Shown: positions 1-12,500 of the stretch, piece by piece
Layout of the letters: each line of letters opens with the position of its first letter
How positions within the stretch are numbered: position 1 is the first letter of the stretch
DNA from: Tetracentron sinense
Taxonomy: Eukaryota > Streptophyta > Magnoliopsida > Trochodendrales > Trochodendraceae
Length of the DNA stretch: 64,000 nucleotides
Assembly: GCA_015143295.1 (NCBI GenBank)
Contig: CM026561.1
Location: 42,660,875 to 42,724,874 of the forward strand
Reading direction: 5' to 3'
The notes under the pieces: generated by a model
What the model was told of the DNA's origin: nothing
Databases searched by the model: none
Seen by the model: only the letters and a program-made list of their open reading frames with translations
Made by a program: the position numbers and the translations under genes

Positions 1-1344
1 TCTCGATCCATGTCTCGGACTCCACAAGACAGACTTGAACACTCCAAAGTCCAAAATAACAAAAAGGTCCCCTTTTCGATAACAGAACAAACTCAAGTTT
101 CTCTCAAATGACTTTGTTTTTACAACATCTGCTTTGGCAAAAGCGGGAATTAGAATTAAGTATTCAAAGTTCAATTCAGATAAATAAATGAAACTCCTTT
201 TACCATTTAAAAATAAATAAATACATGCAACTCATTTTTTTGGTAAATAAAAATAAAATGCTCCACAGCCACTCCTCTTGGACTACAACAAGGAAACCAG
301 ACGCCTAATCTAAGATTTTATGACTTTTGTGACAAATATGACGAACCACGTTGTTACAAATATAATATACTGAATACTGAAATGAGAAGTGGAAGAAAAG
401 TATTCCTCTGACATCACTAGATGTTAAAAGAACCGCCTTCAATAATCTAAAGAAGCAAGGAGGACTATTGGGAGCGGATGAGATAGACAAAAAGAGTAAA
501 CATCCTGCGCCCAGTGATTATCTGCAACCACCAAATGCCAATATGACAAACTTCATTATGAAAACATCTAAAAAAAATTGTTTTGATCGTCAAAGCAAAT
601 ATATATATAAATAAAGAAGGAACAGTTTACAGAGGCGTAAACTAAAAGAGGGAAGCACACAAGACTAAAAAAGAAGAAAAAACCACAAAGAAACTAAGCG
701 GCTGCCGAAGTTATTAAAGTAGATCGCAGTTATTTTTCCATATATGCTGAAATTCACTTAAAGCATACTAAACATTGGAGTGCCAAAGATTACAAGACGC
801 AAGTGAATACTTATCAATATCGATAAGGGGCCAAAGTCAACAGACACTAATTAAACCGAATGGATATTCCCATTTCATCTCTCACAAATTTCTCAACATA
901 ATCATGAACAACAGAGATAAATCTAAAAATGACGTAGTTTATGTTCCTTTAGCATAACATAAATGCGGACTGGAGACTATCTTCAAGTGAGGTATACATC
1001 AACCACAAGCAATCATGAATATTTGTTAAATTCAGTGGATCCCAGTGGTGTGCATCCCAGTTTTTCTGGTGTGTATAGAGTTCAAGCATGCCACTTAAAT
1101 TTTTTTCCCAAATAAAGGTATGGAGACAGGAGGGGACATGTTTACAACTATCGAGAACAAATGACCACCTCGTAAGCTTGTTCACAATAAGTATAAAACC
1201 TCTGAACGAAAAGCAAATGCATCCAGTGATAAGTGGGGATTTGCGATAAATAATATATGCTGCTTCATTGTCATCAAAATGGTAATTATCCATAAATTTT
1301 ACAAACTAAAATGACACTTTGGCAACCAAATAAAGCAGACAAAC
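1..1344 (-). other. Intron 13 (partial) of the MLK-like kinase gene
   Basis: No coding sequence matching the missing kinase C-terminus was found on either strand, so this is read as the intron following the exon that ends at 1345 (donor GTTTGT). It contains an A/T-rich stretch near 575-690 whose 'gcgtaaact' motif recurs near 15,700, where a LINE 3' end lies. It may therefore hold a LINE tail, but this is weak. Confidence 0.6.
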
Positions 1345-2948
1345 CTTTGGACATCACCACGAGAGAGCTTCCATTGTTAGCACCGGCAATAGAACTGATA
1401 TAATAGTTCTTCTCCCACTGCTCCATAATCCATTCCTGTGATGCTTGCAGATCCAAATAAGTTAAAAATCTACAAAGGAATTGATTTCTAAGATGAATTG
1501 AGACAATAAAAGAATAGTTAGGCACATAAATTCAGACCTTGTGCAAGAAGAAAGGTGATAGCTCATAAACTTGGGAATTGAAACCAGTTCCAGCATCCAT
1601 AATGAGTGCCCAAAGATTGGAACAAGATGCCACACAACTGATAAGCAGACCATCTACATTTCCTCTATCCACATGCTGTGCTAATCGTGAGTCAGCCACG
1701 TTATAGTGGTACCTAATTACAAAACAAATGAGCATGTCAATAGGCAAAGCCGCAACAGTGGAAATGTATTTGATGAATATATGATGCCATTTCTCTACAG
1801 GAATGATGATGATCAATATTTGTTCTGCATAACAGGGCATAAAAGGGCCCTTTCCATGGTGAAACTAAATGGTAAATAAACTAACAAGTTTTTCCAGGAA
1901 TAGCAGCACAAATAAGAACAGCTTATGAGGGACCAATGACTGGGACATGAAAGTGGTTTCTACATTCAGCTCCGGATAGATGCAGAATACTAAGTAGCTA
2001 TAACAAATAAAGACATGGAGAAAAGATAACTGCAAATCAATGCCCGAAAAGTACTCTTTTTTGCATAAGCTAAGAATGAAGAGTATCATAACCACCACAG
2101 AAGGGATACGAATACTTCATAATATCAATACCAAAATGAAGAATAGCGTTTTCATTTATCTTAATACTAACAATATTACAGTTTGTGTACTCATTTAAAA
2201 AACCCGCAACCATCATAGCCTACATATCAAGATCAATAATAATGGATGTATGAATTATAGATGCCCCTCCTAATTCAAAGGAACTCAATCAGTTAATAAA
2301 TATTTGTTCACCAAATAACACTGAATCAAGTATAACAAATCAAGAAAATTATTAGCAAGCAGCAAAAGTTTTGGAACATTGTAACAGCTAGGCTCGACAA
2401 CAATAAAAGGCATCCTTCATACTTTTAAATTAGCAATTAAGGTGGCAACGACTTTTAAAATGACTCGAGCATCTAATGGTCACCTAAAACATGAGTTATG
2501 AAATATAAACGAAATATAAACAAACTGCAATATTCCAAAACTGTAATATGACTTTAAATTTTCATTTAGATATGCCAATCCATCTACATCTCTTAATCAA
2601 GGACCTTCACCAAGATTTCAACAAGGTGTGAACTAATTGTAAAGTTCATTTTGTGAGCCCTCAACCCTTGAATTCTGCTTGATCTTTGGTGTTGCTTTCT
2701 TCGCTTGCTTTGTAGTCTTTTCAGCCCTCTTTTTATTTGATTTTTCTTGTTCTTTTGTACATTTTTGATTGGCTTTATAATTGTTACCAATAAAATAAAA
2801 TAACTGTTAAGTGGATTTTTACAGCTACAATATCTTGTGATATTCAAATTACTAATCTTGGGCAGTATGTGTTAAGTTTGCACAAAGCCCAATATAAGCA
2901 TAACAAGACTACACCCTTGATTGTTTCATAAGAAGTATAATGAGAAGT

Positions 2949-3002
<54 letters not shown>

Positions 3003-6000
3003 GTATGTTGCCTAGAGTAAGATATTCCTTCCTAACAATAGAATAACCAAGTTGAGAACTAAATATGGCTCACGGAGAAAGAATGACAATCTCATATCAT
3101 TGGGTATTCCACATGAACTCTTTCTTTGGGAACTTTTACAAGGATAACTGTGACATATTAAAGGAAAGATAGTACACATAAGTGAAGAATGACAAATAAT
3201 TCCAACAGCCGATAATTGGAAGAAAAAAATAATAATGTCCACCTCAAAAGGGAAAGGAGTAGCCATCAAGAGGGAAACCTCTCCTAAAATCTCAAGATTT
3301 TAATAAAATTAGAACCATACACTACATAAAGAATGTGGAGGACGAGACTTTCTATCTACTAATAGGAAACATCCAATATAATTGGGACATGAAAGAAACT
3401 TTTTTTTATCGATAAAAGAACAATATATAGCTGAAAAAAGCAGAATGTACAGGGAGAAAAGGATCGCCGATAGGTGACCACTGACCACAAAGAAACTTTA
3501 GACAGTATGAAATACAGATATGTCACAGGCATTAAACCGCCTAACAAATCTGCCCCCTGGAAACCCCACTAGTAATACACTCTTATTACTGTGTACTCAG
3601 CATGAGCCAGGCGCTGTAGTGGTAATGAGGTATCCAAGAACTTATATTTGAGGCCTCAATAACCATTACTGAAACAGTTCACCATGAGTGAGTACCTGTG
3701 TTCAGGGAAAGATGGGGGGCACACAATTCTAAAGGAAATCAACTAAAATATGAACCAGATACATCACATTGTATCAAATACTCTAATATTTGTTGTTAAA
3801 ATACAACAATTATATTACAACAAGCAAGACTAGCTAGATACGGCCAAATCCAGCTTTGCCACAGTGGCAAATACATTTAAGGGAAGTTGGTTGGCTCTAG
3901 TGGTGGAGTCTGACCAGCAACTCTTCTTCTCCTTTGGGTTCGTGGATTGGGTGGATTTTAATATCTCGGGTGATGGCAAGAAAGGGGAGGCTAAGATCAA
4001 GTGGCAGATTGCGTTCAGCCAAACCATTTGGGCTTTGTGGCATTGGAGGAACAAGTTGATCTTTGAGCTAAATTTCATGCTACCGTCAGATCTAGTTGCT
4101 GTATGGGTCCGGCTAAGAGAGGTGGAGGAATCTCTGGAGTTGAATCCTTTAAAACGTCTAATAACAAGTTTTTGTTAGGTGGACCTTTCCTCCTCCTAGT
4201 TGGATTAAGTTAAATACGGATGGGTGTTCTACAGGAAACTTAGGTCCAACAAGTGGAGGTGCCCTCCTAAGCAAGGATTAAAAATACGGTTTTGGGAGGT
4301 GTATCGATCCCAACCGAAACCTCTATGTATCGGTCCCATCAAGTGGACGATACGTATAAATCTTTCCTTTTGTAATATAAATTTTTAAAAATCAAATTAA
4401 AATTTAGAAAAGTTAAATGAGTTATAGGAACCAAATTTATTAAATATAAAGTCATGGGAAGCGACTTAAAAACAAAGTAGCAAACACAATTACAATTATA
4501 CAATAAATGAAAACATAAAAAAACGAATAAACGATGTGTATGGCTCATTCCATATCAGTAAAAATAACGTATTGGGAGCTACTGAAACGTATTCGTATCG
4601 TCCATTTCGTATCGGTTTCAGTGATTTTTATTTTCATGCTCCTAAGGGGTGATGGAGGCAAATGGCTTGGGTGTTTGTGTATAACATTGGCATATGCATT
4701 GTGACTCTGGCATAGCTCTGGGCAGTATTTCAGGGGCTGAGATTGGCGTGGAGTAAAGAGCTCAGAGAGGTAGTTGTGGAGTTGGATTCACTAACTGTCC
4801 TGGCGGTATTGGGTAGAGAGGCTCCTGATAGTGACCTAATGGTTTTTGATCCATGCATGTTGAGAACTTTAAACTAGGCCATGAAGTTGCAGATTGGCTC
4901 ACACGTTTAGAGAAGGAAATATGGCTGCTGACCGGCTTTGCTAATTATGGGTTGAACTCTCCTCTGGGTCAGACCACCCCGGAGGAACCTTTGAAATGGC
5001 TAAAACCTCTTCTTCGAAATTATGTTACCAAAGTTACGACCCCCAGTTCTTGTTTTTTGTAGTTTTGCGGGCTTTGCCCCTACCTAATTGATTCTAGAAA
5101 TCCCATGTCATATGTCTATTATCCTATGATCTTCCCTGAGTTTCTCAAATTCAAATCAATAATAAAATTCACTAACCATACAGTGTTTCTGAATACACCA
5201 ACTAAAATAAAGCACTTAAAATTTACTATAAGCTACTCCTAGATTAACAATTGCTAGTGGCTTACATGTTCTTTGTTGAAAGTTTAGCATGTAGCATAAC
5301 AACCAAAGAAGTGTCTTGCATCAGAACTATATGTTCTGTTTTATAGGTATATATGCCAGCTAAGTTATATCATAATAAAAAGAAATTTACAAAACTAGAA
5401 AAGAGAGTTCTGTATGTACTACACCCCATTCACTAGAGAGTTTTCACGTCATATCGCCCGTCTTAGCATATGAAAGAGGTAGTCAACCCGAAATTTATTA
5501 CTTCTCTAATATAATTAATAATATTCGAGAGCCTCCAAATCTCATTCTCCTATCTTTTACCTAATTAATAGCTATGGTCTATGGAGTACGGACATATCAC
5601 CTTCCACCACTAATGAACCCAAAAAAATGAGCTAAAGATTTAGGACTTGAAGGAAGGCTTTGAATACAGATTAGTTTGTGACAGCTATCACAATTGGCCC
5701 AGCAACATCTAAAAAGTATACCCATTCTCATCACCGATAATTTTTAAATCAGCAAGTCTTGGTGCACCTAGGACACTACCATCAAAATTGAGTTTGATCC
5801 AGCTACAATCCAAGTCTTTCCAAGCATGATTGGTTCTTTTCACCTCATAAGTCATAAATAGTATAAAGCATGCCCTTCCAATCAGCTTCTAAATCGAAAG
5901 CTTTTAAAATCTAAATTCCTTCAAAATAACAACCCATTCGACCAATAAGCCCCCATATTATGTAATTAGTTTTGCACATATCTTCAAAAAAAATTGTCTT

Positions 6001-9000
6001 CCTCCTTACCTATGTTGCGCGTATTCTTTAAGACAACACGCGTGTCGAAACGTGTAAACACGGCTATTGTGACTCATCAGAATAATCTATGCATACATGA
6101 CACAGATGAACACTAACACGCCTGATACCTAAAAGCTTTTAGTGATTATCAGTCATAGGTATATAATTGCATATAATTAGCATAAATTTAAGCAAGTTAT
6201 TTCTAACATCATCAGAATAGAACTGTATGGAAAGAGGATGAATCACAATCCATTTGTTTTCAATAGGGAAAAATAGAGAAATGATAAGAGGAATTACCGA
6301 TCCCTGTAAAAGGGGAGAGAGAGAGAGAGAGTATGGGTGTCAACGGGCTGAATTCAAACCAAGTAAATCTCTTTTAGAAGAATCCCATTTGATATTAGCA
6401 TTAACATTTAGAAGTCATATATGTTAATCACTTCATTGGTTCATTAATTTATTTGTTATAATTCATATCTTATTTATATTGTTTGATGAACTGTATTTAC
6501 TAATACATTACTTAGTGTTGTCTGGAATAATTTTTCTTTCATGTTTAATTTTTTTAATCATATATAACATATAAGGTATAATTAATTTTAAAATAAAATA
6601 TCCTCCTGTGTTCTCAAATCTTATCCAATCCCAGCCAAGAGAAGGGTTCCACCTTTTGTGGAATAAAATTTTAGCCCAAATCACCAAATTTGGGGGCAAT
6701 ACATGAAAATTTTCTCAAAAACGGTAGAACAATGGGAGAATTTTCGTTAAGGATTCCACTTCCAAAAATGGAATTAAAGGTGGTTCACCAACCAAAGCAG
6801 AGTCTAGGCCTAAGACCTTTGAGAACTATGAATGGGTCAATTTTAGGCAAGTGAAACGAAGGTTCAAAGAGAAAATCGGCTCTCTGGCAAAGGGTTACTG
6901 AAAGCAAATTTGGCAGTAGGAACCTGGGTAAAATAGTAATGTGGTGCACACCAGCTACATGATTAGTGTGTCGAAAGGAATCACCAGTTCCTACTCTGAT
7001 TTTCCAAAGGAGTTTGCTTCAAGGTTGGAACAAGTAATAAAGTGAGCTTTCTTAAAGATTTATGGTGCAGTGACATTCTTCTTTGTCAGGCTTTATTGTC
7101 CTCAATGAGATAGTGGACCAAAGGGGATGCTGACTAATAATGATTCCGATTGAATTCGGGAAAGGGGTGTTCTGAATTCTCCTTTCATACTACTCCATAA
7201 CAATTGGGGCGTAAAGCCCTTTGCTGATCTTTCAGCTCTCCAAAATGGAATTCCACTATCAAATTACTTAAGATGACAGACGCATTTAGAAGTGGGACAG
7301 CTCTCAATTCGCTCTTTCACTTTAGCACTCACAAATAGCTTAACTTCTTGGCTTCCTTCCAGGTTAGAGCGCAAGATGCACATTCCATAGAAGGTGGCTT
7401 TCTTCGAATGAACAATCGTTCTTGACAAAATCCTAACAGTAGAACATTTTGATTCCAAGAAGGTAGAGGCTTTTGAAGGCTGGAGCTGGGCTCTATAGAG
7501 GCCAGATGAAGAATGCCTTTTGCCATCTGTTCGATCATTTGGAAAGAAAAGAACAGCCATATTTTTGAGGATTAGTTCAGATCTATGGAGAGGATCATGC
7601 GATAAAGTTACGCTACTCCACTAGGCTTCCGTACTTAAAAATTCAAGGATATCTACCTGGCCTTCTTCCTGAAAAGAACAGAACAGCCATATCTACGTAA
7701 ATTTAAGGATATCTACGTGGCCTTCATGTGGTAAGAAAAGAACAGCCGTATCTTCGAGGGCTAGTTCAGCTCTATGGAGAGGAACGTGCAAAGAATTTTA
7801 CTATTCCACTAGACTTCCATCCTTAAAAAAATTCAAGTATATCTATGTGGCCTTCTTCTTTCTTTAATTTGGTAAACTAACTTCATTCACAATAATGCTT
7901 TTAGAGTGAGCTTGTAGAGATCTTTCTATTGACTGTTAATGTAGCATATCAGAAGTTGTCTATCTATAGCGCCCTCTTTTGTGCACTAGGGTTTTGCTTA
8001 TTATTAATAAACATCCTCGTTGCTTATTTCACAAAGGCACAAAATGGTCATCTTTGCATCCCAAAAGTTCCTGGTTTTATTCTATTTCCCAATCAAAGAT
8101 ATCTCTTCTAAATAAAGAACACCATATAATTACCCCATTTATTCTACGCAGTGTTTTAAAAGGCATGTGATGCTTATGCCTCTAGGCGAGGCTCAAGAAA
8201 AGGCCTTGAGGCATATTCTTGAGGCTTAAATCTCATGAGGCTCATACCTAAAAGTGTTAAGGTCACATGTATCGTGCCATGAGCACACGTATCACGCCTT
8301 GTGGGTCACTTTATGTTTCAGGCTTTATTTTTTTCCTTTGTCTATTTGTTAATTGTTTAAATTAACCCTTCAATTTATTATAGGTAGCGTATTTAGCGCA
8401 TCACCTAGGCGATTTTGGACCGTCAGCACCTAGACGCCTCTCTAGGCAGGCGACACTCACTTGTCCTCTCTTTGTTAGCCGGTTTTACAGCTTCAACAGC
8501 TTATTTACATATGAATATCATTTAAGAAAATGATTTTAAACTTTACTTCCATTTACTTAAGATATTTATATGTAAATAAAGTTATACCCCCATTTGAATT
8601 CAATAAAAATTATCCTAGATTAGATTCAAGTTCCTGAAGAACAAAAAATCAACTTTCCAATTCAATAACAAAATCCAATTTTTAGGGATTAGGTCAAAAT
8701 TTTAACTTGCAAATGCTAAAGTATTTCTCAATTCTAAACATTTTTATAAATTCTACTGTATCAAAACATTAATAAAACCCAAAAGTCAAGTAAAAAAAAG
8801 GCTTATATTTTAGTCTTCAAAAATACTTTCATCTTCACGGTCAAAGAGTCAACTAATAGTTCAATAGAAAAAAATTTACATTCAAGCTATACAACATTAA
8901 ATGTTAATTTGCCTAGATTATTGTCAACCCTAAGAGGTTTAAATTTGCTTAGATTTCGTGGTGTTTTTTTTAATAATTCCCTTTTTTTAATATATTGTGG

Positions 9001-9493
9001 GTGTTTATCGATCAAAAAATATATATTATATATATAATATTACTATATTAATTACTTTTATCACCTAGGCTAGCACCTCACCTAGCTAGGCCCAATCGTC
9101 TAGGCATTGCCTAGGAGCCTTGACTACATTATTTAGGCTTTTTGAAATCTTGTTTTTCCTTTTTCTATTTTGTTAATTGTTTAAACTAAGACTTAATATA
9201 TTATGTTGAGCATATTTAGGCTTTTAAAACCCATTCAAGTTTTGAGTCTTTCACAATAATTTCCCTAGTAGACACTACAAAGATTTGGAGCCACTAGCCT
9301 ACAATGTAGTTTTGTGACTTCTTGGCAATTGTTTGTTGGAATCCGTGAATTGATGATTTAACATCATCCGTCTTTCAACAACAAAAAAAAGTAAAATTAA
9401 ATTTCAGCTTTTACTGCCTCTTATTTATTTATTTTTTTGAAGGGTGAACAATTGAAAATTTTATATAGTATTTCCTCTCTGTGTGTTTCTATA

Positions 9494-9530
<37 letters not shown>

Positions 9531-12500
9531 GAACATACGCATATATACAGACACAGACAGACACAGACAGACACACACAAACACACACACATATATATAT
9601 ATATGCATATTAAAATCTTTCTTTGATTCTTTTTTAATCTTTTTGCAATTTTTCTTATTCTTATTTATTTATTTGTTAGAATTAGAGAGCGTGAGGCTTT
9701 CTTGACAAAGTTAAGCCTCACGAGTCACGCCTTAAAGCTTACAACTCGCATCTTAAGGTCATGATGCCTCGCCTCACACCTCTGCCTTAAGGCTCCTCAC
9801 ACCTTTGCCATTTAAAACACTGATTCTAAGCAGCACTAGCAATACACTCAAGTAATATTACAAATCTCCCAAGAAATACCTAATTTCTCGCGAGAAATAC
9901 CGAGAAAAACATCTAAAGTTTAAAAATCTGTTTTTATCGCGATAGTTTTAAAAATCGCGAGAAATATGTTTTCTCTTTTATCACGTAAATATCGTGAGAT
10001 AAAGCCGATATTTTAAAAATATCGCGAGAAATACCCAATATTGTTGGTTTGATGCATTTATAAATTGGTGATATTTCTTGCTATGTTTTGTAATTATAAT
10101 TATTTGATTTCGGTCAAGTGAGAAATACAGGGGAAAAAAAACTCCAAATTTGAAAATCTCTCACTAAAAACTTCGGCCGATAAAAGCCCGAGAACGTGAT
10201 TTGTAACACTACACTGTTAGCTCTAACATGGAGACAAATCTATAAAGTCTTTGACAAACATCACATAACTTGCCAATGACACCCTTCATGCTCTCAAAAT
10301 CAAACTTTATCCCCACAATCTATACTGAATAGAACTCCACAAAATTTGTTATAGTGTGTCTGAATTCCTTTCCCCACCCCTACCCGAGCTGCAGAACAAA
10401 GCAAGCTCCATACAATCCAAATTGTGGTTGCTAATACCAACTTATGGTAGATGATTCTACTCCAAAAGGCTTCATTTTCTAAATCCAAACCTCCACAAAA
10501 ATTTCCCAAGCAAAGATACGTTCAAAGTTTTCTAAACCCAGACTCTAATATTACTTAGGCTGAAAGCCTTGGCACACCATAAACCATTTAAACTAATGGA
10601 ACCTTCTCTTAATGCTCCTACATGTCACAACCTTGGCGCTTGGCAATGGAACCAGCATTTAAGAAAGAGACATATAAGATACATGAAAATTAGTGAAAGT
10701 ACTCTTTGTGGGCATGAATACTTTGTGAAGCCATACAGGCGCAGCACCTTTTCCCCATTTAGAGTTTTGATAGCTGATAAACCTACTTCCTCCTCAAACA
10801 GCCTCTCCAATCTCTCCCTCATAGAGGATGTATAAGGAAGCAAAATCCAAACCATCCAAAATGACTCTCGACTAGGATCCATAACCTCTCCTTATATTCC
10901 CTCTAGCTGGAATTCAAAACTTTCAAAAATAGCGAAAAGAGTAATGTCTATGAAACATCAAATTGGTGGAAAAATCATTTGCATTCAAGGTGATGAAATG
11001 AAAAGAGGAAAGAACAACTTCCGTTATAATAGTCATCAAACCATAGTTACCCGAGCAAGAAGCAAAAACGAGAAGCAAAGCTAAAGCAAGAAGCGGGACG
11101 CAAAGCTAAAAAAAACCTTATTATGTTATTTCCTATTATGTTATTATGAATAGTTACACATTTCATTTTATCTTACATGAGATTTTTGATGATAAGTAGA
11201 TGCCTTAGGTTCCCAACCGACGATACTTGCTTAGAATCTACACCCTAGGCTATAGACTCTGGTCTGCCCCATCACTTCACACATACAGCTCGCTTTGACT
11301 ACTAAATGGGACGTGATGAAAGCGAGTATCTTAGAAAGCAAGTCCATCCGAGGACGTGAGCTTCCTAGGAAGCGAGTCTATCCGAGGAAGCGAGTCTAGG
11401 AAACGAGCTTCCTAGGAAGCAAGCTTCTAACCTTGTACATAGTTTCCCGGCAACTTTGCTTCAAACTGTTTGATTGATTGAAAGTAGAATTTGCAAAAAT
11501 TGTTAGAACTGTGATGAAATCACCTTTTGCATATGATGTATAACAACACTAAATAGGAAAATTATATCACATCATTCAAACTCATCACAACTAATTGAAA
11601 TTGGCAACATGAGTCCTGATCTGTCAACTCATTCCATCTTATCCGCAGCCATTTCCTCCATTATAGAACATAGAATTATTTGGAACAAGAAAATGCACTA
11701 GTTTGTTTCAAGAAGAAAAAAAGTACAATGTAATGGAACAGTAAAAAAAATTACCTTTGCTTCATCGGCAGCCTGGCATTATAAATTGAAATCCACTGGG
11801 TAGCAGGAACTCCTAAACGGACCTTCTTCTTGCATTGCCCATCATCTTCTTCCTCAATGGTCAACCTACTCCGTTTTTGTCCAACTTGATATATAATCTT
11901 GCAAAGATTATACAGATAAAGAGAGTTCATTACTAACTACAGTCAAAAAAGAGAAGTTGACATCTGATATATTCAAATATGACTATTCATTACCTTCTGA
12001 GCACCATCAGTATTGATAGGCCTTATGGCCGGATTTGGTCCAATCAACCCATCAAACAAAGCTATTAGCTTGGAATAGTTAGGCTCTTCGTCAAATTTCA
12101 TGTTCACCACAATCTCAAGAAATTGTCTAAAGGGTGGAGGGCAGAAGCAACACAACATTTCAGGAGATGTTGCCATCTTTTTCTTGCAAACTAGGAATGA
12201 TTTATTATCTCCCTGACAGAACAAAAGTGAACATTAGGGAAAAAAAAATTATCCACAAACCGACTCGGCAGATAGGGCTGTCTATATAGATCCGTCGAAT
12301 CGCATACGGATCCGAGATCTTGAATCCGATTATTATCAGATCGGGTTTGGATCTATAGTGATCCAATCCGATCAAAATCTGATCCGATTAGAATAATAAT
12401 AATAATATTTACATTTATATAATTTTACAAAAAATATTGTAGTACTATTCATAATTTTTCATTTTTTTAATTAAAATATATATTTTTAGATATATTAATG

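Larger units (their letters stand above)
1713..11754 (-). other. Intron 11 of the MLK-like gene, about 10 kb, filled with transposon remains
   Basis: Bounded by donor GTAATT (exon end 11755) and acceptor ATTAG (exon start 1712). The join restores codon AGG in [11 protein letters not shown]. Between the listed insertions (1,713-2,950; 5,070-6,780; 10,900-11,750) I see only AT-rich non-coding sequence, with a short (GA) run near 6,318-6,331. Confidence 0.85.

Noticed and set aside
7264-7560. A 98-codon minus frame
   Set aside because: Antisense of a plus-strand LINE remnant.
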